DNA from: Liriodendron chinense
Taxonomy: Eukaryota > Streptophyta > Magnoliopsida > Magnoliales > Magnoliaceae
Direction: 5' to 3'
NCBI GenBank assembly: GCA_003013855.2
Contig: ML058554.1
Span: 248,001-312,000, forward strand
DNA length: 64,000 nt
Part shown: positions 12,501-22,239 of the stretch, in pieces
Numbering within the stretch: the first letter of the stretch is position 1
How the letters are laid out: each line of letters opens with the position of its first letter
Notes under the pieces: model-generated
Told to the model about the DNA's origin: nothing
Database searches by the model: none
Seen by the model: the letters and a program-made list of their open reading frames with translations, nothing else
Translations under genes and position numbers: made by a program

Positions 12501-13952
12501 CCGAGCTCAAGCGGCGCGAGGGAGGATGCACTAATGAGAAGAAGGGGGTCGAGGAAGCTCAAGAAAATTTGAGGTTTCCCAAACCCGTGCGCTAGCTATT
12601 TAGGTCATGCTTGCCAAGAACAAGTTGCTTGCCAAGAACAAGTTGCAGGATGGACGAGCTATTTAGGTCATGCTTGCCAAGAACAAATTGCAGGCGCTAG
12701 CTGTCATGGACTGCCTCTTTTAATGCCATTTCTTGAGCATCCTAGTATAAGCACCTGGTACATTCAGTACATTCAGCATCCGCAACATGGTATATGTGCA
12801 CATTAACACCTTGGCATATATATGGTACATTCAGCACTTCCAAATATGTACATTGGCACATGTTGGCTCACATGGTGTAATTGACAATGTATAGTAGTGC
12901 ATGTGGCACATGCGGTGAATGTACAACTTAGCAAATGTGTCAATGTGAGACATAGGGTACTCGAAGGTTATACGACATGATATTTGTGATACTTGAAGAT
13001 GTACAGTGACATTTGTAAGCAAGAAGGATTTAACTTTTCTCCCAAGTTAATGACTACTACCCTTTAATTTCGTTCTAACCTTATGCTTACATGATGAAGC
13101 GCTCTGGACTGGAAGGATAGCCCATGGACCATTTTACCCACCATGCAGCAACTCATTGCCAGTGGCATAAGCGTCTGGATGTACAGGCAAGTTTCCTCAC
13201 CCAAAACATTTCCTTTCAGACGCCTCTTAACATTTATGGCGTGTGTAGCTTAAAAGACCTCCCTCTTCTTCTTGTTTTTTTTTTTTTTCTTTTTTCTTTT
13301 TATCTTTTTTTTTTTTTTTTTGTTGCAGTGGGGACATGGACGCTCTATGTCCTGTTACAGCGACCAGATACTTTATAAACAAGCTTGGACTAGCTGTGGA
13401 CACTCCCTGGCGCCCTTGGTACTCCAACAATGAGGTAATTCGTTGGGCCTGGGCACACGCATATATTGAGTAATTTGGTCACACCTAACACTTTGGCAGG
13501 CGGGACGGTAAATCCAAATCATCTGCACTGTGAATCCTGTCCATGAGTTGCACATGATTCAAAATCACACACAGAACAATCCCATCCATGCAGACTGCGT
13601 CCTTCAGAAAGATGGCCAAATGATGGTTAGGATCATCTGTTCGGTTACGTGATTTTTTATCAAGGGCCATTTATGGACAAGACCCACTAGATGGATGGTC
13701 CAGATCCACCTTGCCCAGTTGCACTCTTAGGCTTCCTAGCCTTGTCTAAGGACATACCCAAATAGGAATAAGGAATATGATGATGACTGATGGATGAATA
13801 TATGGCAGGTGGGAGGATATGTAGTGGGGTACGAAGGATTGGCACTGGTGACAGTAAGGGGAGCTGGGCACATGGTTCCACGCTATCAGTCACAAAGATC
13901 ACTGACTATGATCTCATCCTTCCTTCAAGGGGTTCTTCCTCCTTCTGCATGA
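8911..13952 (+). CDS. Serine carboxypeptidase-like protein (SCPL-A), 8 exons, 486 aa
   Basis: Exons: 8911-9286, 9989-10093, 10219-10493, 11007-11255, 11341-11459, 13100-13186, 13329-13434 and 13809-13952; together 1461 nt, open to TGA. The product starts with a hydrophobic signal peptide (about residues 1-24), so it should enter the secretory pathway; several NxS/T sites suggest glycosylation. Peptidase S10 hallmarks: oxyanion-hole motif LNGGPGCSS (123-131), ESPAGVGFSYSNT (168-180), nucleophile motif GESYGGHYVP (Ser about 221), GDMD motif (405-408, carries the catalytic Asp) and VRGAGHMVP (His about 460). All introns are GT-AG except intron 6, which is GC-AG (AG|GCAAGT). Length suits the family. 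Plant SCPLs are either peptidases or acyltransferases; the sequence does not decide which. The more usual GESYAGHYVP reads GESYGGHYVP here. Introns 1, 3 and 5 hold repeats. Confidence 0.9.
9474..9525. repeat. Poly(A) tract in SCPL-A intron 1
   Basis: An uninterrupted run of about 52 A follows ATTCAGGTGGTATCCTTCCA-type sequence. It is absent from the matching intron of copy B. It may be the tail of a retrotransposed fragment, but no coding part of one is visible. Confidence 0.6.
10785..10911. mobile_element. Miniature inverted-repeat element in SCPL-A intron 3
   Basis: Left end GGTGCGTTTGGTTGCACCAA and right end AGTGCAACTAAATGCACCCC are inverted repeats around ATCATGA and TCATGATAT. The element is about 127 bp. 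The same element sits at the same place in copy B (50122-50579), where it is enlarged by an internal duplication. The superfamily was not determined. Confidence 0.6.
11460..13099. other. Enlarged intron 5 of SCPL-A with repeat debris
   Basis: This intron is 1640 bp, against 620 bp in copy B. At about 11780-11835 there is a tRNA-like A box (TAGCCGAGCTGG) followed by a weak B-box-like GGTTCATGTGC, which could be a SINE. A (GGTG)n run lies near 11862-11882. A poly(T) run near 12332-12355 leads into sequence resembling an antisense LINE 3' end. Short direct repeats (TGCCAAGAACAAGTTGC) lie at 12608-12700. No exon is visible. Confidence 0.5.
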
Positions 13953-14041
13953 GTGTCTGAAAGCTTATGTATCACCTGATTTTCTTCTTCTCTTAATAAT
14001 GTTCTTATATTTCCTGTCATGGAAGGTTCTCTTTTTAAGTC

Positions 14042-14047
14042 AATAAA
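14042..14047 (+). promoter_or_regulatory. Probable poly(A) signal of SCPL-A
   Basis: AATAAA lies about 90 bp after the TGA stop at 13950-13952. The same hexamer is kept at the same distance in copy B (52679-52684). Confidence 0.5.
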
Positions 14048-14395
14048 TTTTCAGGTGGTGTGTTCCCCACTCTCATTTAAACAAAAAAAAAAAACATTTA
14101 AGATTTTCTTTTTTTGTCCCATAATATTCTCCTTGAGTATGCTTTAGACGTTTTCGTATTTTTATTGGATGGTAAATCAGGCAACCGCACCCTGAGTCAG
14201 GTCCAGTAAATCATCAATTGTACGCATGACATAGCCGCAAGCTCATCTGGATCATCCAAATGCTCACTGTGGACGGCCCTTGAATCATGTAGACTGGATA
14301 ACCTTAGATTTCTATTAAAGTGACCAAAGAATGAACGGTTAAGCAGAAATTTTCTAAAGTTGAAATTTAATGGGTGAAATCAGATGCCTAAGACT

Positions 14396-14650
14396 CCAGA
14401 TTGTCGACTTAATATGAATGTCATAGTATGTGTCACAATTTGGACGGTCGAAAATTTAGTTTTGGATGAGTTAACGGACCCAGATTGTCGACTTAATATG
14501 AATGTCAGAGTATGTGTCACAGTTTGGACGGTTGAAAAATCAGTTTTGGATGAGTTAATGGATCCCTGCAGATTGTCCACTTAATATGAATGTCAGAGTG
14601 TGTCACAATTTGGACGGTAAAAAAATTAGTTTTGGATGAGTTAAGGGACC
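14396..14650. repeat. Three-unit tandem array (~83-bp unit), copy A
   Basis: The unit begins CCAGATTGTCGACTTAATAT and includes GTGTCACAATTTGGACGGT and TTTTGGATGAGTTAACGG. Three units are present here and four in copy B (53053-53397), so the array changed length after or during duplication. Open frames crossing it are repeats, not a protein. Confidence 0.85.
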
Positions 14651-14744
14651 CAGCGACATCCAGATTGCCGGCACCACCCAGTCTACAAACCAGTGTGTCT
14701 AATATAATTTAACAAATCAAATCAACCACAAGAACCTATGATTG

Positions 14745-15434
14745 TCGCACTTTGGCAATAGTATCCCAGTTGTCCAATTCCGTGATTTGGCCCACCTTGG
14801 CAAGGTTTACCCAGTGGAGAAAGTTCTAGGTTGGCGTCTCAATCAAGGGATTTACAGGCAGAGGCCGGACCTTCCTTGGTGCTCGCTCAATGTTGACGGC
14901 TCTGCTAAAGGGAACCCAGGTCAATCGGGTGGGGGAGGGATCTGCCGCAATAGCAACAGCGCTTTTATGTTCAGGCAGTAGCCGAGGGCTGGCGTTTTGC
15001 TTGGATAGGAGCCTCTCCAAAGTGGCAGCGTCGACAGATTCAAAGGTGGTGTCGGGCTCCTCTCCAAGTCCAAACCCTCCTCTTGGCCCATGTGGTATTG
15101 GCATGCCTGGATTACCACGCTTATGAGTAAGGCAGAGATAAAAATTACTCACACCCTGAGGGAAGCTAACGCTGTTGCTGACAGCCTTGCCCGCTGGGGA
15201 AGTGACTCGCAGAGATATCGTATCTTCTCTGTGAATTCAGACTTACCATGGTGTCAAGAGGCCTTTATTTCTGGACAGGGTTGGTTTGGGAGTATATTAG
15301 GAAAGTCTAGCATGCTTTTGTTCAGGTTTCTTTTTTCGTTACGCTGTGTGCCTTCTGATTTTGTTGTATGCGCCCTTTGAGCCTTGTGTCTCTAAAATAA
15401 TACTCAGTTTAAAAAAGAAAAAAGAAAAAAAAAA
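14745..15434 (+). mobile_element. LINE 3' end (RNase H domain fragment), copy A
   Basis: A 5'-truncated non-LTR retrotransposon. Around 14875-14960 it encodes WCSLNVDGSAKGNPG followed by GGGGICRNSN, the start of the RNase H-like domain found at the end of plant L1 polyproteins. The domain's end, REANAVADSLARWGSDSQ, lies near 15160-15215. A stretch present in copy B (TCTAGTTACGGGTCCAGG and following) is missing here. An A-rich tail ends at 15434. It is inactive. Shared with copy B, so it inserted before the duplication. Confidence 0.8.
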
Positions 15435-15533
15435 GGACTTACAGTGAGAAAAGCAAAGATTCCAACGGACACGAATTGGGTACTAGCTCCTCTGGGACCA
15501 AGATAGAGATAGACGGTCATGTCAGGGCTATGT

Positions 15534-15960
15534 GGGGCCCTGTGATGTATATGTTTTATTTACATCATTTATCTTTGTTTACAGATCATTTTAAAGCATG
15601 AGCCTAAAAAGTGGTAGATAGGAGGCACGAGTGGACCACAACACAGGAAGCAGTGGGGATTGAACTCCTACCATTGAAAACTTTTTGGACCACCGTGATT
15701 TTTATTTTACTATCCAACCGGTTCATAAGGTCACATAGACTAGGATGCTTGAAGGAAAACATAAATATCAGATTGATCCAAAACTTCTGCTTTCCCTGAC
15801 AAGTTTAGGCTTTCAATCCCCACTGCCTCATGTTGTGTGGTCCACTTGAGCCTTTAATCTGTCTCTTTTTGAGTTCATGTCCTAAAATAATCTATCAAGA
15901 TGTACGACATGATAAATCATATACATTATAGTGGGCCCTACAGTGCCCCTGACAGGACCG
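15534..15960. mobile_element. Fold-back element downstream of SCPL-A
   Basis: Starts GGGGCCCTGTGATGTATATG and ends ATACATTATAGTGGGCCCTA. The family centre (CAGATTGATCCAAAACTTCT) is clear. The orthologous copy is at 54127-54560, so insertion predates the duplication. Confidence 0.7.
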
Positions 15961-16679
15961 TCCATCTATAGGCCATTATATTTTATACAGATCCTCATTT
16001 CATTTATGGATCATATAGACTGGATGTATTGCCACTTGTTATAATTTAAGTGTGTTGGGACAAACACAATTGTAGGATTTGGAGATTTCTTCGCAGGAGG
16101 CGACTAATTGCCTGCAAACCCAAGCTCTATGACTGCCCATACTCCATTTCACCAGTTCATTTTAAGACATAAGCGTACATGCATGAGGGAGATCCAAAGC
16201 TCAATTGACTTTTTTTTTTTTTTGAATTGGATGCCCATTAATATTCAAATATAGGGCTGCAAAAGCTTTGAATTAGGATGATAACCTTCATCCAAATGAG
16301 AATTATTTAACCAAGGCATTTGGTGGTACGTAGACATCACGGGAGGCCCATGAAGATTTTAACAATACGAATTTCCATCCACACTCTTTCATATGGTGTG
16401 GCCTAGCTGCTTTAGATTTGGGAGCATGAGCTCATGTCATATAATGCGCTGTGCCATAGATGATTGGATGGATAGAACACCAACGTCAATAAGGTCCCCT
16501 TGCTAATGCAGATTGTGTCCAGCAGGGTGCTAGACCTATCCATCCAGCCTATATCAAATGTAATATAAGCATTTGTTGGGAGGACAGATTGCCCGGAGAC
16601 CAAGCTCCGTGGGGACTAGAACCTCGTATATATTTTTCCCGGGCTGTTGTCATCCACAGTCACCTCATCGTAGGGTATA

Positions 16680-16992
16680 AATCCAAAACTCAAGCCAATC
16701 CAAAGCTAAAGTGGACTACACACTGTTGAAAACTTCCTAGCTCAGCGTGATGTTTATTTGTCATCTAACCTATTTATAAGGTCACACAAACATGAATGAA
16801 GGGAAAACTCAAATATCAGCTTGATCCAAAACTTCTATGCCTACTAAGAAGTTTTCAATGGCGGATATTTGACTCCCACTTTTTCTTGTGGTGCAGTCCA
16901 ATTGAGCTTTGAATCTGCCTCATTTTTGGGCTCATGCCCTAAAATGAGTCAGCAAAAGCAATGGACAGCTTCACAATGGGCCCCACATAACT
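16680..16992. mobile_element. Fold-back element fragment, copy A
   Basis: Carries CAAATATCAGCTTGATCCAA and TCATGCCCTAAAATGAGTCA. The left arm is shortened. A matching fragment lies at 55325-55640 in copy B. The more diverged stretch at about 16150-16560 is probably another decayed member of the family. Confidence 0.6.
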
Positions 16993-17844
16993 TGCTTTTC
17001 AGGTATTTCTGCTAGGTAATGGAAAAAAAATTATTTCAGCAAAAAAAAAAAAAAGAAACTTGGGTCTCCAGGCAACCCCAGTCCAAAGAAAAAGGGATTT
17101 TTCCATGCACTGCCTGTCTTTTCAGCTATAGACCGAAAACCGTATGCTTTTAAACTATTTCCCAAGACCCACCTACCTATTTCCTAGAAGTCTTGCAGCT
17201 GCTTGCACTAACGGGAAGGAGCCATTAATTAAAGAAATATCAGTTTTACCCTGGTTTACAGCATATATTACTGTTCCACTCTTTTCCTAGTTTTACACTT
17301 GCCAAATGACGGGCTACCCTTTTTGCACCAATGTTCATCAATTGTATGAACCGTCATGGCATGAAGACGTGTGAGGCAAAGTAGGATCCACAGTTCATCT
17401 TGCATGAAGACAGGATCGCTAGTTGCATCTACGTCTCTTTTAAACTAACATCCACTGTCCACTTGGCTAGGATGCATTGGGATAATCAAAATCACACTCA
17501 TCACACTCATCCATTACTCTAAAAAAAAACCTATACAGGAGTGCTCAGAAATGGGCAGACTACGATCACAAAATAAAACAACCGAAAGCCCTAAAAATCA
17601 TTCATCTCGACATTAATTTAGCTGATTAGTGTATGCGAAGAGACGGACAAGATTGACTTACTAAGTTCGTCCACGCTAATACCATGATTCATAAGGACTC
17701 AGATTGCATAGTCTACTATATGGACGCAGCAAAGTTTCGTAGGCCTCGTGTTCGGGTCGGGTTATGTACGGGTTTAGGCCGGGTCAGGTTCCGGCCAGGT
17801 GGTGTTCAAAAAAAAAAAAACAAAACAAAACAAAACAAAAAACG

Positions 17845-18260
17845 TAGGCCTCATCATGATATATGTATTATATTCACACTGTGCATCCATTTTTCGATAC
17901 CGTTCCAGGGCATGAACCGAAAATGAGGTAGATGCAACGTTCAAGTGGACCACACCACGAAACTCACTGGGACAATGATGCCCACCGTGGAAACCTTCTT
18001 AAGGCTCACCATGATGTTTATTTGCCATCCAACCTCTTCATAAGGTCCCACAGACCTGGATGAAGGGAAAAGACAAATATCAGTTGATCCAAAACTTCTG
18101 CGGCCCCTAAGAACTTTTCAATGGTAAGCATTCAATCACATTGTTTCCAATGGTGTGTTCCACTTGTGCTTTGGATCTGCTTATTTTTTAACTCATGCCC
18201 TAAAAGAATTTAGCAAAATTGGATGGACTGTGTGGATATATGTGGGGCCCACAGAACTTT
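17845..18260. mobile_element. Fold-back element, copy A
   Basis: Begins TAGGCCTCATCATGATATAT and ends GTGGATATATGTGGGGCCCA, with the family core CCATCCAACCTCTTCATAAG and CCTGGATGAAGGGAAAAGAC between. The matching element in copy B is 56505-56925. Confidence 0.65.
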
Positions 18261-18274
18261 GCCATGATGGTTCT

Positions 18275-18468
18275 ATGCTACAGTTTAAGGCATGATCCCA
18301 AAAATGAAGCTGCTCAAGGGACCACACTACAGGAAACAGTGGCAATTGAACGCCCACTAATTTTTTTTTTCCATCCAACCTGTTGATAAGGTAACGAAGA
18401 CCTGGATGAAGGAGAAGAAATAAATAACAGCTTGATACAAAATTTTTGTGCCACACAAGAAGTTTTTA
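18275..18468. mobile_element. Interrupted fold-back element arm
   Basis: The left half of a family member runs from about 18275 to AAGAAGTTTTTA at 18468 and stops where a CACTATGTGAAAAAA end begins. The right half was not found next to it. The same break is present at 57131/57133 in copy B, so the interruption is older than the duplication. Confidence 0.6.
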
Positions 18469-19030
18469 CACTATGTGAAAAAAGCCAAATTTCAACTGTT
18501 CTGGACCGTCAAGTTGTTGTAAATTCGACGGTTCGTCCCATTAGGAAAAAAAAAAAGAGTCATGATATGACAGCCGAAAGTGAAATTCGACGGTCCCCAA
18601 ATGTCGGCAAATATTCGACAGTCCAAGACAGTGAACCAAGTTTCGACAATCCATACCAATCAAATAGTGTAGAAAATCAACATTGGGGGACCGTCGATTG
18701 TTTACACAAATCGACGGTTAAAAGTAGTCGAATATTTATCGACAATCCACACCCACCGTTTTGATAAGAATATTCAACTGTTATGAACCGTAGAAAAACT
18801 ATCGACGGTCCAAACCCAACGTTCTTATTGAAAATTACAGGAACTTTTTTACTATCATGAACTGTCGTAAATATTTCGACGATCCAAAATCACCGTTCTG
18901 GATGAAAAATATAGGAATTTTTTACTACTATAAACTGTCGAAAATAATTCGACAATCCAAATCTGCCATTTTGGATGAAAATTATAGGAAATTTCAACAA
19001 TCCTGAATAGTCGATAAGTACAAAAGACGG
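18469..19030 (+). mobile_element. CACTA-like terminus with ~70-75-bp subterminal tandem repeats, copy A
   Basis: Begins CACTATGTGAAAAAA, interrupting a fold-back element. It continues with degenerate units containing GACGGTCC and CGACAATCC next to GAAAATTATAGGAA-type blocks. Dense short subterminal repeats next to a CACTA start are typical of CACTA transposons. Copy B (57133-57700) has CACTACGTGAAAAAA. The opposite end was not found in this window. Confidence 0.55.
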
Positions 19031-19259
19031 GCCTAAACCGTCAAATTGTAGGTTGCACAGAAAAAAATAACCTGAATTTTGTCGGGGTTGTCCCCCAATA
19101 CACAATGTAAACTTGTAAATCCATAAATAATTTCCAAAACCACAATACAACTACAACATTTACCAATACAATGCAACTACACTCCACCAACACGATACTT
19201 TTTTTAAGCAATTTTGTTCCATTCACTATTTTTTTTTTCTACATTCGGATAGTTGAGGC

Positions 19260-19580
19260 ACCCAAAAAAAAAAAAAAAAAACCGCCACAGACCCCTATCA
19301 TATACTAAACAAAAATAAATCACAACAAAAACATAGAAACACCATAACAAAGATGGGTGCACCTATGCAAACCTCAATCCTCCCTAACACAACCTAGGCC
19401 CATACGGTCAAGAAGAAGGGTTCCACAGACTGATCTAGGAAGCTCGCGAATATTTTCAAAGGCCCTCCTACATTGAGTCTCACTCTCCAACCAGCCCAAA
19501 CCATCGGCAACTCCATTTACCTCTCTAGGAGCATAAGAGATGTTCACTTCCATGCTTTTTGAGAGAGAGGCAACCTAGGT
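19260..19580 (-). mobile_element. Antisense LINE 3' fragment, copy A
   Basis: On the - strand the frame resembles the end of a LINE RNase H domain (a REVNGVVDGL-like segment, clearer in copy B at 58043-58264), followed by its 3' region. It lies between the CACTA-like terminus and the A/C-rich tract. Degenerate and inactive. Confidence 0.6.
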
Positions 19581-19793
19581 CTACCAAAACCACAAACATC
19601 AATTGGTTGGAATGCTCTTATTCAAGAAACACAATCCATAACCAACACAATACAACTACTCCACAAACACAATCCTCCACCAACAAAATACAACCACAAT
19701 ATAATTACAATCCTTCATAACCACAATACAACCACAATCCTCCACAACCACAAGTACCAACAATCCACAATCATGATCTTGTAAACTTGTAAT
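19580..19793. repeat. A/C-rich simple tract, split by CACTA insertion
   Basis: Repeated ACACAATCCTCCACAACCAC-type sequence. It is broken after AAT (19791-19793) by the 16.4-kb CACTA element and resumes at 36190. Copy B has the uninterrupted tract (about 58320-58740). Confidence 0.8.
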
Positions 19794-19814
19794 ACTACCA
19801 TAAAAATGACATTT

Positions 19815-20060
19815 CCCGACGGACAAAAACCGTCGGCAAAGACCTTCGCCGACGGCTTTTAGCCGTCGGACAGGCCGTCGGGAAAAGGGGCGTCGGCGTT
19901 GCGCTCCGACGGTTCTCGGCCGTCGGAAATTGCGACGGTTATGGCCGTCAGATTAGCTGTCGGTAATTCCGACGGCTTTAAACCGTCGGAGAGTTTCACG
20001 AGTTTACTTCTCTAGCGACGGTCCATCTGAACAACGCCGACGGTTAAAATCCGTCGGCGT
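19815..20060. repeat. CCGTCGG subterminal repeats, left end of outer CACTA
   Basis: More than a dozen CCGTCGG or CCGACGG heptamers in both orientations, many as small palindromes such as CCGACGGCTTTTAGCCGTCGG-like pairs. In CACTA elements such repeats bind the transposase-associated protein. Confidence 0.85.
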
Positions 20061-20370
20061 TTCTAATTTAAAACAAAAAAAATATAATTGTTTTAAAAAT
20101 TTGTTGACATAAACCTGTGCATGTTTCACCCATTTTACCGGTATCATCATTCATTCATTCACAAAGGCATAATACCAACAAAAATGATACCTATTTGAAG
20201 TTCACAAAAATTAATTACAAAAAAATTTGCTTCTTGTACACTTTGTACTACAAGGAAACTTGAAAAAAAAAATGTTCATAGGGCTTGCAACAGCTGATAC
20301 AGTCAACTTTGATTGGCTAGTCCTCTTCGGTCTGACACGGTCAGATCTGATTGCATCACTATCTTGTTTC

Positions 20371-20753
20371 CCTGCAAGCATGGAAATGAAAACACCAAGT
20401 CAAAATCCCAAGACCATGAAAAATTCCAAATAATCTACTAAAAAACTTGCACGTGTACACAAGTACATGCCTGAATATAAATAAGAAGGCCTTTGCAATC
20501 ACTTTTAAGCTAGTTCATTGGTAAGAGAGTGTTTACAAGAAAAAAAACATTAGTATAGCTAAGGGTACTAGATCAAAGAAAACCAAATACATATTGATAA
20601 TCGGTTTTTAAAAAGTAATAAATATTGGCCAATATTTGAACCATGCTTACTAGATGGCGATAGAACTAATATGGGGATACAACAGAGAAAACTTACAGTT
20701 GATTCTTCCATGGGCACAGTATGCATGGCGCCTCTACTTCTGGGCTTGGTTTC
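20371..20753 (-). other. Possible two-exon gene fragment, unrecognised
   Basis: On the - strand a 57-bp exon (20753-20697) has CTAG before it and GTAAGT after it. It reads ETKPRSRGAMHTVPMEEST. A second exon begins at 20371 after TTGCAG, reads on in the same frame as GNKIVMQSDLTVSD, and stops at a TGA about 22 codons in. I do not recognise the protein. It has the same orientation as the PP2A exons at 32.7-33.0 kb, so it may be the tail of an element gene or another captured fragment. Confidence 0.3.
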
Positions 20754-21224
20754 CTAGATATGAGATACAAACAGTGTCTACATCCAAACCTTCCACTTGA
20801 GATGACAACATTATGCATGTAGTTAGAGAAATGAGGTGGCAGATGGTACACAAGCAACACATCTATAGTAAAACAAACATATATCAGCATTGCTCTTTAC
20901 ATTCTTAAGCAAGTCCAGAATGAACCTAGCAGATTTAGCGGCTAATGACCTTGTCCGCTATAGAAAATATTTGGATTGTTAGCTGCAAGGAATAGTCCAT
21001 GTTCAATGGACAAAATTCCCTCGATATGAAGATGGGGAATGGTCTTATTAGAGTCACATATTAATTTCAAAGACAATTCAGGATGAGTTCACTACAAAAA
21101 CAAGGGGCAAAGGCTACGGATTATGAGTTTTTTTTGCTAGGGACATAATCCCTAGCAATTCTGCTACGGATTTAATCCCTAGCTAAAAGCTACTGCCCAG
21201 CTCCTATTGGAGGGTTCCCTAAGG

Positions 21225-21505
21225 GGCTTTATACGACACACCACAATGTGTGTGTTTTATCTAAGCCGTCCATCCATGTTGGAAGCTCATTTAAGGTATG
21301 AGCCCAAAAAAAAAAGTGGATGGAAGGCTCAAGTGGACCACACCTTAGGAAATAGTGAAGATAAAGTGCCTACCATTGAGATGTGGTGTGGTCTACTTGG
21401 GCCTTTGATCTACCTCCTTTTTGAGATTATGCCCAAAAATGAACTTGCAAAATGAATGGACGGAGTGGATAAACCACATACATTAAGGTGGGCCACACGA
21501 GCCCC
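21225..21505. mobile_element. Fold-back element inside nested CACTA
   Basis: A short member of the dominant family: the left arm near TATACGACACACCACAATGT to TTTAAGGTATGAGCCCAAAA, and the right arm GATTATGCCCAAAAATGAAC to CATACATTAAGGTGGGCCAC. The middle block is missing. Confidence 0.65.
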
Positions 21506-21539
21506 TGACATGACAATCCGTCTCTTGCTCCGTCCCGCG

Positions 21540-21702
21540 CCAAAGCTCCCCGCGCCCAAACTACCGCTAAAGTGAAAAAAGCCCAGAGAACCCTAATCGC
21601 AAAAATCCCTCACCCCTCTTTTGAGCTCCCGCTCTCTTGCCGCCCTCCCTCCCAAAGCCCCTTTTCATTCCCCGTTCCCCCAGAAATTCCATCTCAACAC
21701 GA

Positions 21703-21735
<33 letters not shown>

Positions 21736-22095
21736 AATTAAATCAGATTTGTCGTATGGTGGTCGAACAGAGGATGAGGTGAAGTCGTGCGAGGTGGTCG
21801 AGTTGGGGTTTTGCTAGGGTTTGGTGCACGATTGGGCCATATGTGGTTGGTGGGTCTTTGAGGTGGGGTTCGATCGGGGCTGGGGAAGATGATGTGGTGA
21901 TGTGGTGGTCGAGATCGGTTTTGGAGGGTTTGGTGGAGTTGCGATAGGGACGAAGGATGGTGGCTGTGATGAAGTCTAAACATGGGTGGGTTGTGGTGAT
22001 GGCGTGGGAAGGGTTTAGGGCCGGCAACAGAGGTAGTCGGTTTCGGATCGGAGTAGTGGTCTCCATGGGCGGGTTTCCTTGCCTTGAAATTCCAA
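21540..22095 (+). promoter_or_regulatory. GC-rich leader-like region upstream of SOUL exon
   Basis: Looks like a plant promoter and 5' leader: GAACCCTAATCGC, pyrimidine-rich exon-like sequence, then (CT)n at about 21702-21728 and G/T-rich intron-like DNA up to an acceptor before the SOUL exon. It was probably captured with that gene and could drive a chimeric transcript. No TATA box is clear. Confidence 0.35.
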
Positions 22096-22099
22096 GCAG

Positions 22100-22239
22100 T
22101 GCCACCGTTCCCCCTCTCTGAACTCGAGCATCCCAACAAATGGGCAGGCCATTTTGTCACAGTCAGGAAGTTCTCTGGGTTTGCTCAGGACATCAACATT
22201 GTCAAGGAGGCAGAGAAACTTGCCATCAGCTTGAGCTGA
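22100..22239 (+). pseudogene. Captured exon fragment, SOUL-type heme-binding protein
   Basis: After an acceptor-like CAAGCAG the frame reads PPFPLSELEHPNKWAGHF and then VTVRKFSGFAQDINIVKEA, with a stop at 22237-22239. The VRKFSGFA block followed by an EA-K-L-SL helix resembles SOUL/heme-binding proteins. Only one exon is present and the rest of the domain is missing, so it cannot make the normal protein. Family call is from motif recognition only. Confidence 0.55.

Noticed and set aside
14396..14650. Regular repeats with conserved blocks that could suggest a CRISPR-like array
   Set aside because: The whole ~83-bp unit is repeated with no unique spacers, in a plant nuclear context.
21738..22160. 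140-codon frame on the - strand in the GC-rich leader
   Set aside because: Low-complexity Pro/His/Thr-rich shadow of a G-rich + strand leader.
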